DNA of 64,000 nt from Microtetraspora niveoalba (GTDB lineage Bacteria > Actinomycetota > Actinomycetes > Streptosporangiales > Streptosporangiaceae). Location of the stretch: NCBI RefSeq assembly GCF_001570405.1, contig NZ_BBYM01000005.1:186001-250000 (forward strand). Direction: 5' to 3'. Below are positions 26,659-35,510 of this stretch, in pieces. The first letter of the stretch is position 1; each line of letters begins with the position of its first letter. The translations under genes were made by a program, and so were the position numbers. The notes under the pieces were generated by a model. That model was not told the DNA's origin, made no database searches, and saw only the letters and a program-made list of their open reading frames with translations.

Positions 26659-26716
26659 GCCCCGCACCGACCGCCTGCCCCCCCGGCTCCCCGCCGCCCC
26701 CTTCACCCGCCCCCGG

Positions 26717-26853
26717 CCTGTACGGCTGACGCCCGGCCGGTACGGCGCACGCGGGGCGTGCACGGCTGACGCCCGGCGAAGCCCCGGGCCCACCCGCCGT
26801 GCACGGCGGACGCCCGGCCTGTACGGCTGACGCCCGGTGAAGCCCTGGGCCCA
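26717..26853. repeat. Imperfect ~37-bp repeats in the same gap
   Basis: Copies of a TGTACGGCTGACGCCCGG-like unit occur at 26717-26736, 26757-26793, 26797-26817 and 26818-26853. The second and fourth carry the same extension, GAAGCCCYGGGCCCA. No reading frame with normal codon bias crosses them. The remaining DNA up to 27048 shows nothing recognisable. Confidence 0.65.
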
Positions 26854-27048
26854 ACCGGCGCGCGGCCGGGACCCCGCGACAGAGCCGTGCGACCGGCGGC
26901 ACGGGTCCGGACATTTGCTGGAATCCCTGCCTGCCTCCGCGTTACCGGCAGGCCTCCAGACCCTTACTTGTTGTGATAGTCATGTCACGGCGTGCGATCG
27001 GCAATGCGTCGGCGCCTTCTCTTCGTCCGTCGGCAATGGGGGATGCTC

Positions 27049-27879
27049 ATGCTGGTCTGCGTACTCGCCGTGGCGTCGGCGATCGGCGTGGTGGCCCTGG
27101 CCGCCGTCCTCTTCCGGAAGCTCGGCCGGGGCGCCGACGACCGTGATCCCGGCGGCCCCTCCACCGGCCACGCGGGCGCGATGTTGTCCGCGCTGTTCCT
27201 GCTGGTGTTCGCCATCGCGATCATCGTGCCGTGGACGACCGCCGACGCCGCCAGGGAGAACACCTACGCCGAGGGCCAGGCGGCGGTGGAGACCTACTGG
27301 GCGTCGACGGCGCTGCCCGCCCCGGCCGCCGCCGAGGTGCAGGCGCGGCTGCGCGACTACGTCGGGTTCGTCGTGGACGACGAGTGGCCGCTCATGGCCG
27401 AGGGGCGGCTCAGCCCCGACGGCTCGGCGCTGCTCAACGGGCTGCGCGCGTACGCCACCGGCCTCAGCGTGACGGGGGACGAGGCTCAGGACGCCAGAAG
27501 CGCTGTCCTGGACGGCCTCTCCGACCTGTCCACGGCCCGCTACCAGAGGGCGGCCGACGCCAGGGCCACGCCGCCCTCGGGAGTCATGGTCCTGACGATC
27601 CTGACCGGGTTGGTGATCATCCTCTTCCCCTTCATGGCAGGGGCGCGGCCCCGGGGCATGGCGATCGTGCCGCTGGTGACCATGGCCGCGCTGCTCGGGC
27701 TCGGCACGTACCAGGCCTGGGACATCTCGCACGTCTTCAGCGGCGGTCTGGCGGTGAAGCCGGACGCGCTCAGGGCGGCCGCCCAGGAGCTCCAACGGAT
27801 CCCCCAGACACCGCCGAGCGTGCGGATGACGGAGATCCCGTCCGCTCCCCGGGCTTCTCAGACCCCTCTGGGCCGATGA
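27049..27879 (+). CDS. Bestrophin-like (DUF4239-type) membrane protein
   Basis: A roughly 276-residue membrane protein. Helices are predicted near residues 2-20 and 45-65, then 185-205 and 215-235, with a soluble helical segment between (AEVQARLRDYVGFVVDDEWPLMAEG). This order of two helices, a conserved YVGFVVDDEWP-type segment and two more helices is the pattern of DUF4239, annotated as bestrophin-like. An ion channel function is proposed for the family but not established. The frame opens at GTG 26992; ATG 27049 was preferred because GGGGG lies six bases before it and the first helix then starts at once. The start is uncertain. The stop overlaps the next gene (ATGA). Confidence 0.65.
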   Translation: MLVCVLAVASAIGVVALAAVLFRKLGRGADDRDPGGPSTGHAGAMLSALFLLVFAIAIIVPWTTADAARENTYAEGQAAVETYWASTALPAPAAAEVQARLRDYVGFVVDDEWPLMAEGRLSPDGSALLNGLRAYATGLSVTGDEAQDARSAVLDGLSDLSTARYQRAADARATPPSGVMVLTILTGLVIILFPFMAGARPRGMAIVPLVTMAALLGLGTYQAWDISHVFSGGLAVKPDALRAAAQELQRIPQTPPSVRMTEIPSAPRASQTPLGR

Positions 27880-28784
27880 AGCCGGCCACGCCGCACCCGG
27901 CCGCCCCGCACGCGCTGACGGCCTCGATCGTGACGGCTTCCGTGCTCGCGGGCTGCGTGCTGATCGGCGGCGTGTTCGCTGCACCGGCGGACGCGGCGCG
28001 AGCGCGCGGTACGGCGGTCGCGCACGTCATGATCCCGACGCCGACCGACCCACTGGCCGCGCCCGGCACGGACCCGGTGACGGGTGGACCCGTCCCGGCG
28101 CCCTCCGAACCTCTGGCGATCCACGAACCTTTGCGGGCCCCCGCACCTCTGGCACCTGCACCGGCACTTGCACCTCTGGCGGCACCTGCACCTTTGGCGG
28201 CACCTGCACCTCTGCCAGCACCTGCACCTCTGGCGGCACCTGCACCTCTGCCAGCACCTGCACCTCTGCCAGCACCTGCACCTCTGCCAGCACCTGCACC
28301 TCTGCCAGCACCTGCACCTCTGCCAGCACCTGCACCTCTGGCGGCACCCGCCGACGCGGAGGACCCCGCCGGACGGGCGCCGCTGGTCGATGTGGAGCTG
28401 GGCATCTGCGTCGAACTGCACACGGTGGTCGATCTGGGCCTGGGCATCGGGATCGGGACGCGGCCCTGTGGCTGCGCCCCCCGATGCTTGCCGTCCCCGC
28501 CGCCCGAGCCGCCGGTCGTACAGCTCTCGCCGCCCCCCGCTCCGAATCCCTCGCCCCGCGTTCGCACCACACCGCGTCCGGCGGAGCCGGCACGACCGGT
28601 GCGGCGAGTTGTGGAGCACCTCCCCTCACCCTCGCCGTCCGCGACGGTCGGCCGGGGACGGGTCCGCCGCCCGGCCGATCGTCCGGTCCGCCGCCGGAAC
28701 CCGCTCGCCACGGTCCTCGTCATGGTCGTGCTCACCACGGTGATCGCCTCCGCGGCGGGGCTGGCCTTCGCGAGGGCCCGCTAG
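27876..28784 (+). CDS. Pro/Ala-repeat surface protein with two membrane anchors (hypothetical)
   Basis: A 302-residue protein of no recognised family. A hydrophobic segment at 14-36 ends in AAPADAARA, a plausible signal-peptide cleavage region. Residues 97-156 consist almost wholly of APAPLP/APAPLA repeats, encoded by ten 18-bp units. A Cys-containing region follows (LGICVELHT, RPCGCAPRC), then a proline-rich and Arg-rich stretch, and a final helix (LATVLVMVVLTTVIASAAGLA) before FARAR. The final helix and basic tail resemble a sorting or anchoring end, but no LPxTG motif is present. The repeat could span the cell wall. It is coupled to the bestrophin-like gene by a 4-nt overlap. Confidence 0.6.
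   Translation: MKPATPHPAAPHALTASIVTASVLAGCVLIGGVFAAPADAARARGTAVAHVMIPTPTDPLAAPGTDPVTGGPVPAPSEPLAIHEPLRAPAPLAPAPALAPLAAPAPLAAPAPLPAPAPLAAPAPLPAPAPLPAPAPLPAPAPLPAPAPLPAPAPLAAPADAEDPAGRAPLVDVELGICVELHTVVDLGLGIGIGTRPCGCAPRCLPSPPPEPPVVQLSPPPAPNPSPRVRTTPRPAEPARPVRRVVEHLPSPSPSATVGRGRVRRPADRPVRRRNPLATVLVMVVLTTVIASAAGLAFARAR
28165..28344 (+). repeat. Ten 18-bp tandem repeats coding APAPLP/APAPLA
   Basis: Ten head-to-tail units of CACCTGCACCTCTGCCAG or its CTCTGGCGG variant fill 28165-28344 without a break. Six copies are identical. The units use CCA, GCA and CCT codons, which the rest of the gene avoids, so the array seems to have spread recently by slippage and its length probably differs between strains. 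The period keeps the frame. Confidence 0.9.
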
Positions 28785-28856
28785 CCACCGGACGTGACCG
28801 GGGTCCTTCCCTGGGCCGCGAGCCCGCGTCGTGAATGACCCGGTCACGCTCGTGTG

Positions 28857-29060
28857 AGGGGGCCGCATGCGTTCCCTCCGACCGGTCAGTCAGCGCATGA
28901 CAGGGCCGCATGCATTCCCGCCGACCGGTCAGTCAGCCCGCATGACGGGACCGCAGACATTCCCTGCCGACCGGTCAGTCAGGGTCGCGTGACGGGGCCG
29001 AAAGCGTCCCCACCTGCCGGTCAGTCACCGCATGTGACGGGGCCGAAAGCGTGCCCGCAG
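28857..29060. repeat. Four to five ~45-bp tandem repeats upstream of murJ
   Basis: The core CCGGTCAGTC recurs at 28882, 28925, 28971 and 29017 (spacing 43, 46 and 46 bp). Each is preceded by a GGGCCGCATGCATTCC-like segment and followed by GCATGACGGG-like DNA; a fifth partial unit ends near 29060. The unit contains the palindrome GACCGGTC in the first three copies. It lies within the 561-bp gap 28785-29345, which shows no other gene. Confidence 0.75.
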
Positions 29061-29345
29061 GTCGGCGGCTCTCCCCGCACCGGCTCGAAGGGCGGGTCGA
29101 TCAGGCAAGCGGCCGTCAGCGGTGATCGCCTACACTCGGACCACGTCACCGGGCAGCGGAATATGGGTCGAAAGCAGTCGATGCGGGCCCATCCGAGGGA
29201 CGGCGGGTTCCTGGCGGATCCGTCCCACCGGGCAGAGGCCGAGGTCGGCGTCGAGAACCTCGGCGTGTCTGACACCGCACGATCCACCTCCTCGCCCCGA
29301 CGCCGCGCCGACCCGGACGGCGGGACCGCGTACGAAGGGGAGCCG

Positions 29346-30941
29346 ATGGACGGACCGCAGGACCCGCACCAGCACCCGCAGCCGCGACTGGCGAAGGCCG
29401 GCCGGGCGATGGCCCTGGCCACGCTCGTCTCCCGGGTGACCGGGTTCGGCCGTACTCTCGCCCTGGTCGCGGCGCTCGGGCTCGGGTCGCGCCTGCTCGA
29501 CGCGCACACCGCGGCCAACACGCTGCCCAACTCCATCTACGACCTGGTGCTGGGCGGGGCGCTGGCCGGCGTCCTGGTCCCCCTCCTCGTACGGCACGAC
29601 GACGAGGCCTTCGCCCAGCGGCTGCTCTCGCTGATCGTCTATGCCCTGGCCGCCGCCGTCGTGGTCACGATGGTGTTCGCCCCGCAGATCGTGGACCTGT
29701 GCGCGCCCGGCTTCACCCCCGAGCAGCGGCGGCTGACGATCACCTTCACCCGGTTCTTCCTGCCCCAGGTGCTCTTCTACGGCGTGGGCACGGCCCTGGC
29801 CGCCGTCCTCAACACCCGGGGCCGCATGGCCGCCCCGATGTGGGCGCCGGTGGCCAACAACCTCGTGGTCATCGCCACCGCCGTCGCGTACCTCGCGATC
29901 GGAGGCGGCCACCGCATGGAGGAGCTGACCCGGGCGCAGACGTTGCTACTGTCCGTCGGCACCACCGCGGGCGTCGCCGTACAGATGCTCCTGCTCATGT
30001 CCGCCGGACGGCGGGCCGGGTTCCGGCCCCGGCTGCGCGGCGACCTGCGCGGCGTCGGACTGCGCCGTCTCGTCGGCATGGCCGGCTGGGCGGTCGTCGC
30101 CGTCGTCGCGAGCCAGGCGGCTCTGCTGGTCGCCAACCGGCTCGCCTCGACCGCCGGCGCCGGAGCGGTCGGCGTCTACGCCAACGCGTACACGCTGTTC
30201 CAACTGCCGTACGCGATCATCACGGTCTCCCTCATCACCGGTGTGCTGCCCAGGATGAGCCGAGCCGCGGCGCGGCGCGACCTCGCCCAGGTCACCGCCG
30301 AGCTGTCCCAGAGCCTGCGTCTGTCCGGTGTCGCGCTGCTCCCGGTCGCGGCGCTGCTGATCGCTCTCGGCCCGCACATCACCGCCGTGCTGTTCGCGCA
30401 CGGGAACGCGTCGCCGTCGGCCGTCGCGCTGACCGGATCCGTCCTGTCGGCGTACGGGCTCGCGCTCGTGCCCTTCTGCGGCTACCAGATCCTGATCCGC
30501 GGCTTCTACGCCCTGGGGGACACCCGCACCCCGGCGCTGATCGGCGTCCTCGTGTCCGCCGTCACCGCGGTGGCCGCCTGGGCGGCCTCGGCCCTCGTCC
30601 CCGGCCCCGCCGTGCTCGTCGGCCTCGCCGCCGGGTACGCCATGGCCAGTACCGTCGGCCTCGTCGTCGCGGCGCTCGTCCTGCGGGCGCGCCTCGGACG
30701 GGTCGACGGCCACCGGCTCCTCTCCACCCACACCCGGACGGCGATCGCCGCGGTGGGCACCGGTGTCGCCGCGCTGGCCGTCACCCGCACCGTCTCCCCT
30801 GCCATCGGGGCCGGCTGGAGCGGGTCCCTCGTCGTCCTGCTCGCCGCCGGGGCCGTCGCGGCCGTCCTCTACCCCGTCGCCGGCCGGCTCCTGCGGATCA
30901 CCGAGCTCCGCGTCCTCTTCTCCGCCCTCCGCCCCGCCTGA
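29346..30941 (+). CDS. murJ: MurJ/MviN-type lipid II flippase
   Basis: A 531-residue polytopic membrane protein, the usual length for MurJ, with about fourteen helices. It starts LAKAGRAMALATLVSRVTGFGRTLALVAALG, the characteristic first helix and loop. It also contains TLPNSIYDLVLGGALAGVLVPLLVR and FFLPQVLFYGVGTALAAVLNTRGRM, conserved in MviN proteins, and GYQILIRGFYALGDTRTP, the typical helix 11-12 segment. The enzyme flips lipid II across the membrane for peptidoglycan synthesis. ATG 29346 follows GGGGAG by 5 nt. The frame stays open upstream but is repeat DNA. No C-terminal kinase-like extension of the mycobacterial kind is present. It is not beside a cell-division cluster, so it may be a second MurJ-like paralogue rather than the essential one. 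Confidence 0.88.
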   Translation: MDGPQDPHQHPQPRLAKAGRAMALATLVSRVTGFGRTLALVAALGLGSRLLDAHTAANTLPNSIYDLVLGGALAGVLVPLLVRHDDEAFAQRLLSLIVYALAAAVVVTMVFAPQIVDLCAPGFTPEQRRLTITFTRFFLPQVLFYGVGTALAAVLNTRGRMAAPMWAPVANNLVVIATAVAYLAIGGGHRMEELTRAQTLLLSVGTTAGVAVQMLLLMSAGRRAGFRPRLRGDLRGVGLRRLVGMAGWAVVAVVASQAALLVANRLASTAGAGAVGVYANAYTLFQLPYAIITVSLITGVLPRMSRAAARRDLAQVTAELSQSLRLSGVALLPVAALLIALGPHITAVLFAHGNASPSAVALTGSVLSAYGLALVPFCGYQILIRGFYALGDTRTPALIGVLVSAVTAVAAWAASALVPGPAVLVGLAAGYAMASTVGLVVAALVLRARLGRVDGHRLLSTHTRTAIAAVGTGVAALAVTRTVSPAIGAGWSGSLVVLLAAGAVAAVLYPVAGRLLRITELRVLFSALRPA

Positions 30942-30985
30942 CCTCCGCATTTACCGGGAGCGACTGCCCGCCGGCGTCTCCGGCG

Positions 30986-31579
30986 CTATCGGCCGGGGAC
31001 GCATTCGTGCACCTCGCCGTAACGCTTCTGCGCGATCCGCATCAGCGCGATCAAATCCTTGATCGCGTCCCGCCCCTTCGCGACCTGGTCCAAACGAAGC
31101 GTGAGCAGCTGCTCCTTGCCGTCACAACGGAACTTCGCGGTCACCTGATACGGCTGCTGCGTCACGGAGCCATAGTCCGGCACATACGCGGCCATGCCCG
31201 TTCCGAGCTCCTCCGGCAGCTTGACCCCGCCATGCCTGGCGTACACCCCCAGCCGATCACGAAGAAGGTAGTCGATATCCTCTCGCGCCGTTCCCCCCTG
31301 TTCACTTATCCAGTCAACCGCCAATGGGTAAGGGGGCGCGCTCTGCGCCGAGCAGCTGCTGTTGCTCTTGCTACCGTCCCGTTTTTCGGTGAAGCTTCCG
31401 GTGATCCCACTGACCAGAAGAAAGGCTCTCTGAGGAACGAGATCGCACAGATAGGGTGCCGAGTCCGCGACAGGCCGATCGCTGGCCGCGCCAGGCGGCG
31501 GAACGGCGTGATCGGATGTACAAGCCGCGAGAAGACAAACGGCGGACGACAGCGCGACGAGCAGGTGTGTCGTCCTCAC
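30986..31579 (-). CDS. Secreted lipoprotein of unknown function (DUF3558-like)
   Basis: A 197-residue lipoprotein starting at GTG 31579. The signal peptide has a clear lipobox, LLAAC with Cys20. The mature domain contains YLCDLVPQRAFLLVSG near residue 43, two further Cys (SSCSAQS, FRCDGKE) that could form a disulfide, and a C-terminal helix. The CDL opening resembles DUF3558 lipoproteins of actinobacteria, but the match is weak. It overlaps the preceding large gene by 4 nt (GTGA) and closes the ESX-like operon, so it may help the secreted proteins at the outer membrane face. Confidence 0.7.
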   Translation of the reverse strand: MRTTHLLVALSSAVCLLAACTSDHAVPPPGAASDRPVADSAPYLCDLVPQRAFLLVSGITGSFTEKRDGSKSNSSCSAQSAPPYPLAVDWISEQGGTAREDIDYLLRDRLGVYARHGGVKLPEELGTGMAAYVPDYGSVTQQPYQVTAKFRCDGKEQLLTLRLDQVAKGRDAIKDLIALMRIAQKRYGEVHECVPGR

Positions 31580-33774
31580 TTGCCACCTCCTGGCGACGCC
31601 GGAATCTGAAGGCTGAGATAGTCGTCCACTTCCGTGGTGTCACGAAACGTACGCTGAAATCGGTCCAGCAGATCGTTGCTTCCGCCGTTCCAACGGGTCC
31701 AATTCAGAAAAGAGATGTACTGTTCCGGACTCATCTCGGCGAATGGTTTGATTCGCGGCGGACTCCCTGTGGTGAAAGTCCGATCCTTCAAGGCCACCCG
31801 ATCGAGCATGCCTTTTTTGAGCATGGTGGTGGCGATCATCTGCTCGGTCAGGCGTTCGACGGCGAGGCGGTTGTCGGCCAGGGCCGCGTGGGTCGCGTCG
31901 AGGCTGCGTCCCTCCGTCGCCATGACCTGGGCGACCTGCTTGGAGACCTCGTCGTACGCCGATCCGGTGAGCTTGTCGTACTGGCTGGTGAGCAGCTTCC
32001 CGAACGCTCCGCTTGCCAGCTCACCGACCTGTTTGGCGCCCGGGACGGGGAACAGTCCGATGGCGTCGCGGACCATCGCGCGCAGCGCCTCGTCCGCCTT
32101 CTGGTCATACTGCCCCTCGGCGATCAGCGCCTGGCGGCGGATCTCCACGAGGTGGCCGAAGGGCCGCGCCTCCGCCACCGTACGGTCCACCAGGAACTGG
32201 TGGACGTCGGCCTTGCCGACCCGGCCGTCCTCGTCGAAGTCGTACAGCTTGAGATCGGCCTCGGTGAAGCCGAAGCGCTTGAGGTTCGATCGGTCGAGGC
32301 CGACCGGGGGCACGGTGTCGAGCGCCGCCCTCATGTGCTCGGTCTGCGCGCGGATCAGCGCCTCGAACCCCACCTCGTCCGTGGTCGCCAGCGCCAGCGC
32401 GTACGACATGTCCTGGGCGGCGACCTTTCCGAACGTGTCGTGATGGAGCAGCAGCCGGGACAACTGGTCGATGTTGGCCGCGACGGCGCGGGCGAGGGGG
32501 TAGCGCAGAGGTGCGAGGCGGTCGAGCGCCTCCTTGTCGGCGATCTCCAGGTTGCCGTCTCCCGCCTTGCCGAACGCTCCGCGCACCTCGTCGGCGAGGA
32601 TCCCGGTCATCTCGGCGGCCAGCTTCCGCGAGGTCGGATCCTGACCGGTGGTCCCGGCCAGCAGCACACGTTCGAGGGCGGCGAACTCGCCGCTGAAGTG
32701 GAAGGCGTCCAGCCGCGTCGTCAGCAGGTGCGCGAGCACCGACTGCTTCCATCCGGGCGGGGTGTGGTCGAGCAGGGCGTGCGCCGCGTCCTTGTCCGAT
32801 CCCGCCACGCGCAGCAGGCCGTCCATGACGGACGCCTTGTCCTTGGCGACCACTCGCGCGCCCGGTTTCAGCAGCCCGCCCAGGCCGAGCGCGGCGGACA
32901 GGTCGTACAGCGGGACCTTGCCGAGCCCGACGCCCTCGCCGAACGACCACCTTTCCTTGTACTGCTCCTGCTCGTAGACGACGGCGTCGCGTCCCACGAC
33001 CTCCATGAATCTCCGCGAGAACGGCGGCTTGCCCTCGTGGGCGGCCCAGATCAACGCCTGCGCCTGGTAGCCCGCGTAGCTTTCGACGTCGCCCGACGTG
33101 TGCCGCGCACGGCCCTGTTCGGCGAGATCCTTGAGGAACCGGTCGCCCATGTACGCCGGATTCTTCGGATCCGTCGCCCGGGCCAGGATGTCGCTCAGCA
33201 TACGCAGCGTCTTCCTCCCCTGGGCGGACAGCCCGGCCAGCGCCTCGGTTTCGCCGTTCAGGCGGGCGGCGCGCAACGCGGCGGCGAGGGAGCCGGGCAG
33301 CTCGGTGACGCCCTTCGCACCGAGCTGCCGCAGAAACGCGGTGACGAAGTCGCCGTTCCCGGCCTTCGACGTGTATTTCTCCAGCTCGGCGAGGGCGGCG
33401 GTGTCGCCGCTCGCGACGCTCGCCGCCGCGCGGCCCGCCAGAGTGCCGTCCATGAAACCCCGCGCGGAGTCGAGGGCGTCGGGCATCCCGAAGAGCGTGC
33501 CATCGGGCGTGCACACGCCGAACGCGACCTGCTGCCGCTCCATCTCGTGGACCATCGCCTGGCGTCGTCGCAGGTCCTCGGCCTGCGTGCCGACGCGCCT
33601 GGCCAGGTCGCGCAGGCGCAGCGCCGGTCCGGTGTCCAGCCCGGCCCCTTGGAGCTCGCCGTACAGCGCCTGCGCCAGCCGGTCGAGCTGCCCGGCGGCG
33701 CGGGTGTGCCCGGCCGTCATCGTGTCGAAATCAGGCTGTTTGACGCCGGTGAACCCCTGGCTCTGGCTCGTCAT
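31576..33774 (-). CDS. Large WXG100-linked helical protein with an EF-hand-like loop
   Basis: A 732-residue, mainly helical protein with no signal peptide. The N-terminal 90 residues (FDTMTAGHTRAAGQLDRLAQALYGELQ) look like a WXG100/PPE-style helical hairpin. Near residue 510 there is a calcium-loop motif DFDEDGRVGKAD, with Asp at positions 1, 3, 5 and 12 and Gly at 6. I do not recognise a named family with confidence. Size and context fit the large partner proteins that actinomycetes encode next to small WXG100 genes and probably export by the type VII system. Start and stop overlap the neighbours by 4 nt on both sides, so the three genes are co-translated. Confidence 0.65.
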   Translation of the reverse strand: MTSQSQGFTGVKQPDFDTMTAGHTRAAGQLDRLAQALYGELQGAGLDTGPALRLRDLARRVGTQAEDLRRRQAMVHEMERQQVAFGVCTPDGTLFGMPDALDSARGFMDGTLAGRAAASVASGDTAALAELEKYTSKAGNGDFVTAFLRQLGAKGVTELPGSLAAALRAARLNGETEALAGLSAQGRKTLRMLSDILARATDPKNPAYMGDRFLKDLAEQGRARHTSGDVESYAGYQAQALIWAAHEGKPPFSRRFMEVVGRDAVVYEQEQYKERWSFGEGVGLGKVPLYDLSAALGLGGLLKPGARVVAKDKASVMDGLLRVAGSDKDAAHALLDHTPPGWKQSVLAHLLTTRLDAFHFSGEFAALERVLLAGTTGQDPTSRKLAAEMTGILADEVRGAFGKAGDGNLEIADKEALDRLAPLRYPLARAVAANIDQLSRLLLHHDTFGKVAAQDMSYALALATTDEVGFEALIRAQTEHMRAALDTVPPVGLDRSNLKRFGFTEADLKLYDFDEDGRVGKADVHQFLVDRTVAEARPFGHLVEIRRQALIAEGQYDQKADEALRAMVRDAIGLFPVPGAKQVGELASGAFGKLLTSQYDKLTGSAYDEVSKQVAQVMATEGRSLDATHAALADNRLAVERLTEQMIATTMLKKGMLDRVALKDRTFTTGSPPRIKPFAEMSPEQYISFLNWTRWNGGSNDLLDRFQRTFRDTTEVDDYLSLQIPASPGGGK

Positions 33775-34013
33775 GCCGGGTCCGGCGGCGCGGCCAGCTT
33801 CTCGCGGGCGCTGCGCGACGCGGCGGTGAGCAGGTCCTGCAGTTCGCGCTGCGCGGCGCGCACCTCGGCGCAGAACTTCTCACCCGCGGGCCCCACCCAT
33901 GCGCCGTTCTCCATCGACCTGCAGGAGGGGGTGAGCGCCGACCAGTGCTCGTCCGACAGCCGCTGGATCCGCGCGGCCGCCGCCCGCATGGCCTCACGAT
34001 CGAGGTTGGCCAA
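33771..34013 (-). CDS. WXG100-like small secreted protein
   Basis: An 80-residue helical protein. Two helices flank the central turn NGAWVGPAGEKF, which contains a W-V-G variant of the WXG motif; the C-terminal helix is AEVRAAQRELQDLLTAAS. ESAT-6/CFP-10-type proteins are exported as dimers by type VII secretion. TTG 34013 was chosen because GAGGA lies 7 nt upstream. The upstream in-frame GTG 34043 has no ribosome site and would place this site inside the gene. It is co-translated with the large protein that follows. Confidence 0.7.
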   Translation of the reverse strand: MANLDREAMRAAAARIQRLSDEHWSALTPSCRSMENGAWVGPAGEKFCAEVRAAQRELQDLLTAASRSAREKLAAPPDPA

Positions 34014-34344
34014 GACGATCTCCTCGCATGAATCGCTGCGCACAACAGGGGTGAAGGGGCGGCGTCCTTCACGCCGATCACGCTAATCAATAATGACCTG
34101 TCGAACAACGCCGCGCGTCATATCCGATTTTCGGTTTTCAACAACCCTCTATTTAGCTAATTACCAAACCAAATCGGGTCGTTCCGGCCGCATGACACGG
34201 AATTCCGCCGGTCACGATGACCGGGCTCTCGGTGGGAGTACGTCGCCGAGATGACCGGGCGGCGGAAGAGAGAGCACCGGTCCCCGGCGAGCACAGCGTC
34301 CCGGCCGCCCCCTCGCCGGGAATCGCCGGTCGGATTCGCGACGG
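34014..34344. promoter_or_regulatory. Low-GC gap before the WXG100 operon
   Basis: About 330 bp without a gene. The part 34080-34175 is the most AT-rich in the region and should hold the minus-strand promoter for the WXG100-like operon. A weak candidate is TTGTTG followed after 16 bp by TATGAC (reading leftward from about 34145 to 34118). Nothing else is recognised. Confidence 0.35.
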
Positions 34345-35508
34345 TCAGGGCATGCCGGGGCGGGTGAAACCGACCCGGGGAGTCGAATAGGCGGCGTAGC
34401 TCTCGATCCGGACCACCGAGCGCGAGTTCGGCGCGTGGATCATCGTGTGCTTCTCCGGGTCGAGCACGATGCCCACGTGGTCCGGGCTGCCGTCCCCGTT
34501 GTTGTCGAAGAAGATGAGGTCGCCCGCCTGCTCGCTGCCGTCCGGGATGCGCGGACCCTGGGACCACTGGGCGGCGGCCACCCTGGGGACGGTGATCCCC
34601 GCCGCCTGGTACGCGCGCAGGGTCAGGCCCGAGCAGTCGAAGGAGTCCGGCCCGGTCGCCCCCCAGACGTACCGGTCGCCGAGCTGCTTGAGGGCGTAGT
34701 CGATCACGGACTGGGCCCGGGGGTTCTTGGCCAGGCTGCGGGCGTTGGGGGGCGGCGTGACCGACCCGTACCCGCTGTACCCGCCGGATCCGCCCGAGCC
34801 CCCCGAGCCGCTCCCGCCGCCGGAGCCGTTCCCCGCGCCCTGCCCGCCGGGCTGGGAACCGGGGTCCGCCCCTGGCGGCGCGCCGTCGTAGCTCGCGACC
34901 TGGGTGGCTCCCACGGGCTGGAAGGCCGGGTCGGGCAGCCAGCGCATGTTGGGTTTGTTGCCGGGGACGAAATCTTGGTCTGTCGGCAGGCCGATGGCCG
35001 AGAAGAACGCGACCCCCGCGGTCTCGTTGAGCTTGGCGGTCACCTGCTTGAGCGTGTTGACGGCCTGCTGCTTCGAGGCCTCGGCGCGGGTCACGCCGTC
35101 GTCCACCTGGATCCTGAGGTACGTCATCGAGATCGTGCTCGAGTTCTGGCGCTGCTCGTCGATCCACGCGCGTTTCTCGTCGTAGATCACCTTCGCTTCC
35201 GCCCTGCTCGTGTTCAGCGCGGTCCGGGCGCTCTCGAGCTGGGTGGCGCAGCTCGTCAGCGCGGCGCTCAGGTTGGCCGCCGCATTGGGATATTTCGCCA
35301 TGAATTCCGCGAAACGGTCGGCGGCTTCTCCGTTCCATGCGTTGTTCACCGTGCCCACGGCGCGGTTCAGCGTGTCGGTGTACGTGACGACGTCGTCGGC
35401 CGCGTTCCTGAGGCGCGCGGTGATCGCGGAGATCCCGGCCTCGTCCACGATCAGCGTGTCGATGACCCGCTGGATGGGCTGGAGATAGATGTCCCATTGG
35501 TCGGCCAC
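34345..35508 (-). CDS. WXG100-NlpC/P60 peptidoglycan hydrolase (type VII candidate substrate)
   Basis: A 387-residue two-domain protein. Residues 1-110 are a WXG100-like helical hairpin with AWNGEAADRF (Trp58-Asn-Gly60). A helical region and a Gly/Ser-rich linker (about 220-250) follow. The C-terminal 125 residues are an NlpC/P60 domain with Cys292 in DSFDCSGL, His344 in DHVGIVL and a third polar residue at MIHAPN. These enzymes cut D-Glu-diaminopimelate or related bonds in peptidoglycan stems. No Sec or Tat signal is present, so export would depend on the WXG100 head. It starts 3 nt after the upstream WXG-like gene. Confidence 0.9.
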   Translation of the reverse strand: MADQWDIYLQPIQRVIDTLIVDEAGISAITARLRNAADDVVTYTDTLNRAVGTVNNAWNGEAADRFAEFMAKYPNAAANLSAALTSCATQLESARTALNTSRAEAKVIYDEKRAWIDEQRQNSSTISMTYLRIQVDDGVTRAEASKQQAVNTLKQVTAKLNETAGVAFFSAIGLPTDQDFVPGNKPNMRWLPDPAFQPVGATQVASYDGAPPGADPGSQPGGQGAGNGSGGGSGSGGSGGSGGYSGYGSVTPPPNARSLAKNPRAQSVIDYALKQLGDRYVWGATGPDSFDCSGLTLRAYQAAGITVPRVAAAQWSQGPRIPDGSEQAGDLIFFDNNGDGSPDHVGIVLDPEKHTMIHAPNSRSVVRIESYAAYSTPRVGFTRPGMP

Positions 35509-35510
35509 GG

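Noticed and set aside
28165-28344. CRISPR-like or non-coding satellite
   Set aside because: The 18-bp units keep the reading frame and encode a regular Pro/Ala motif within a complete gene.
31576-33774. Polymorphic toxin with a known C-terminal nuclease domain
   Set aside because: No recognisable toxin motif is seen at its C-terminus, and the downstream gene is a lipoprotein rather than a typical immunity protein.
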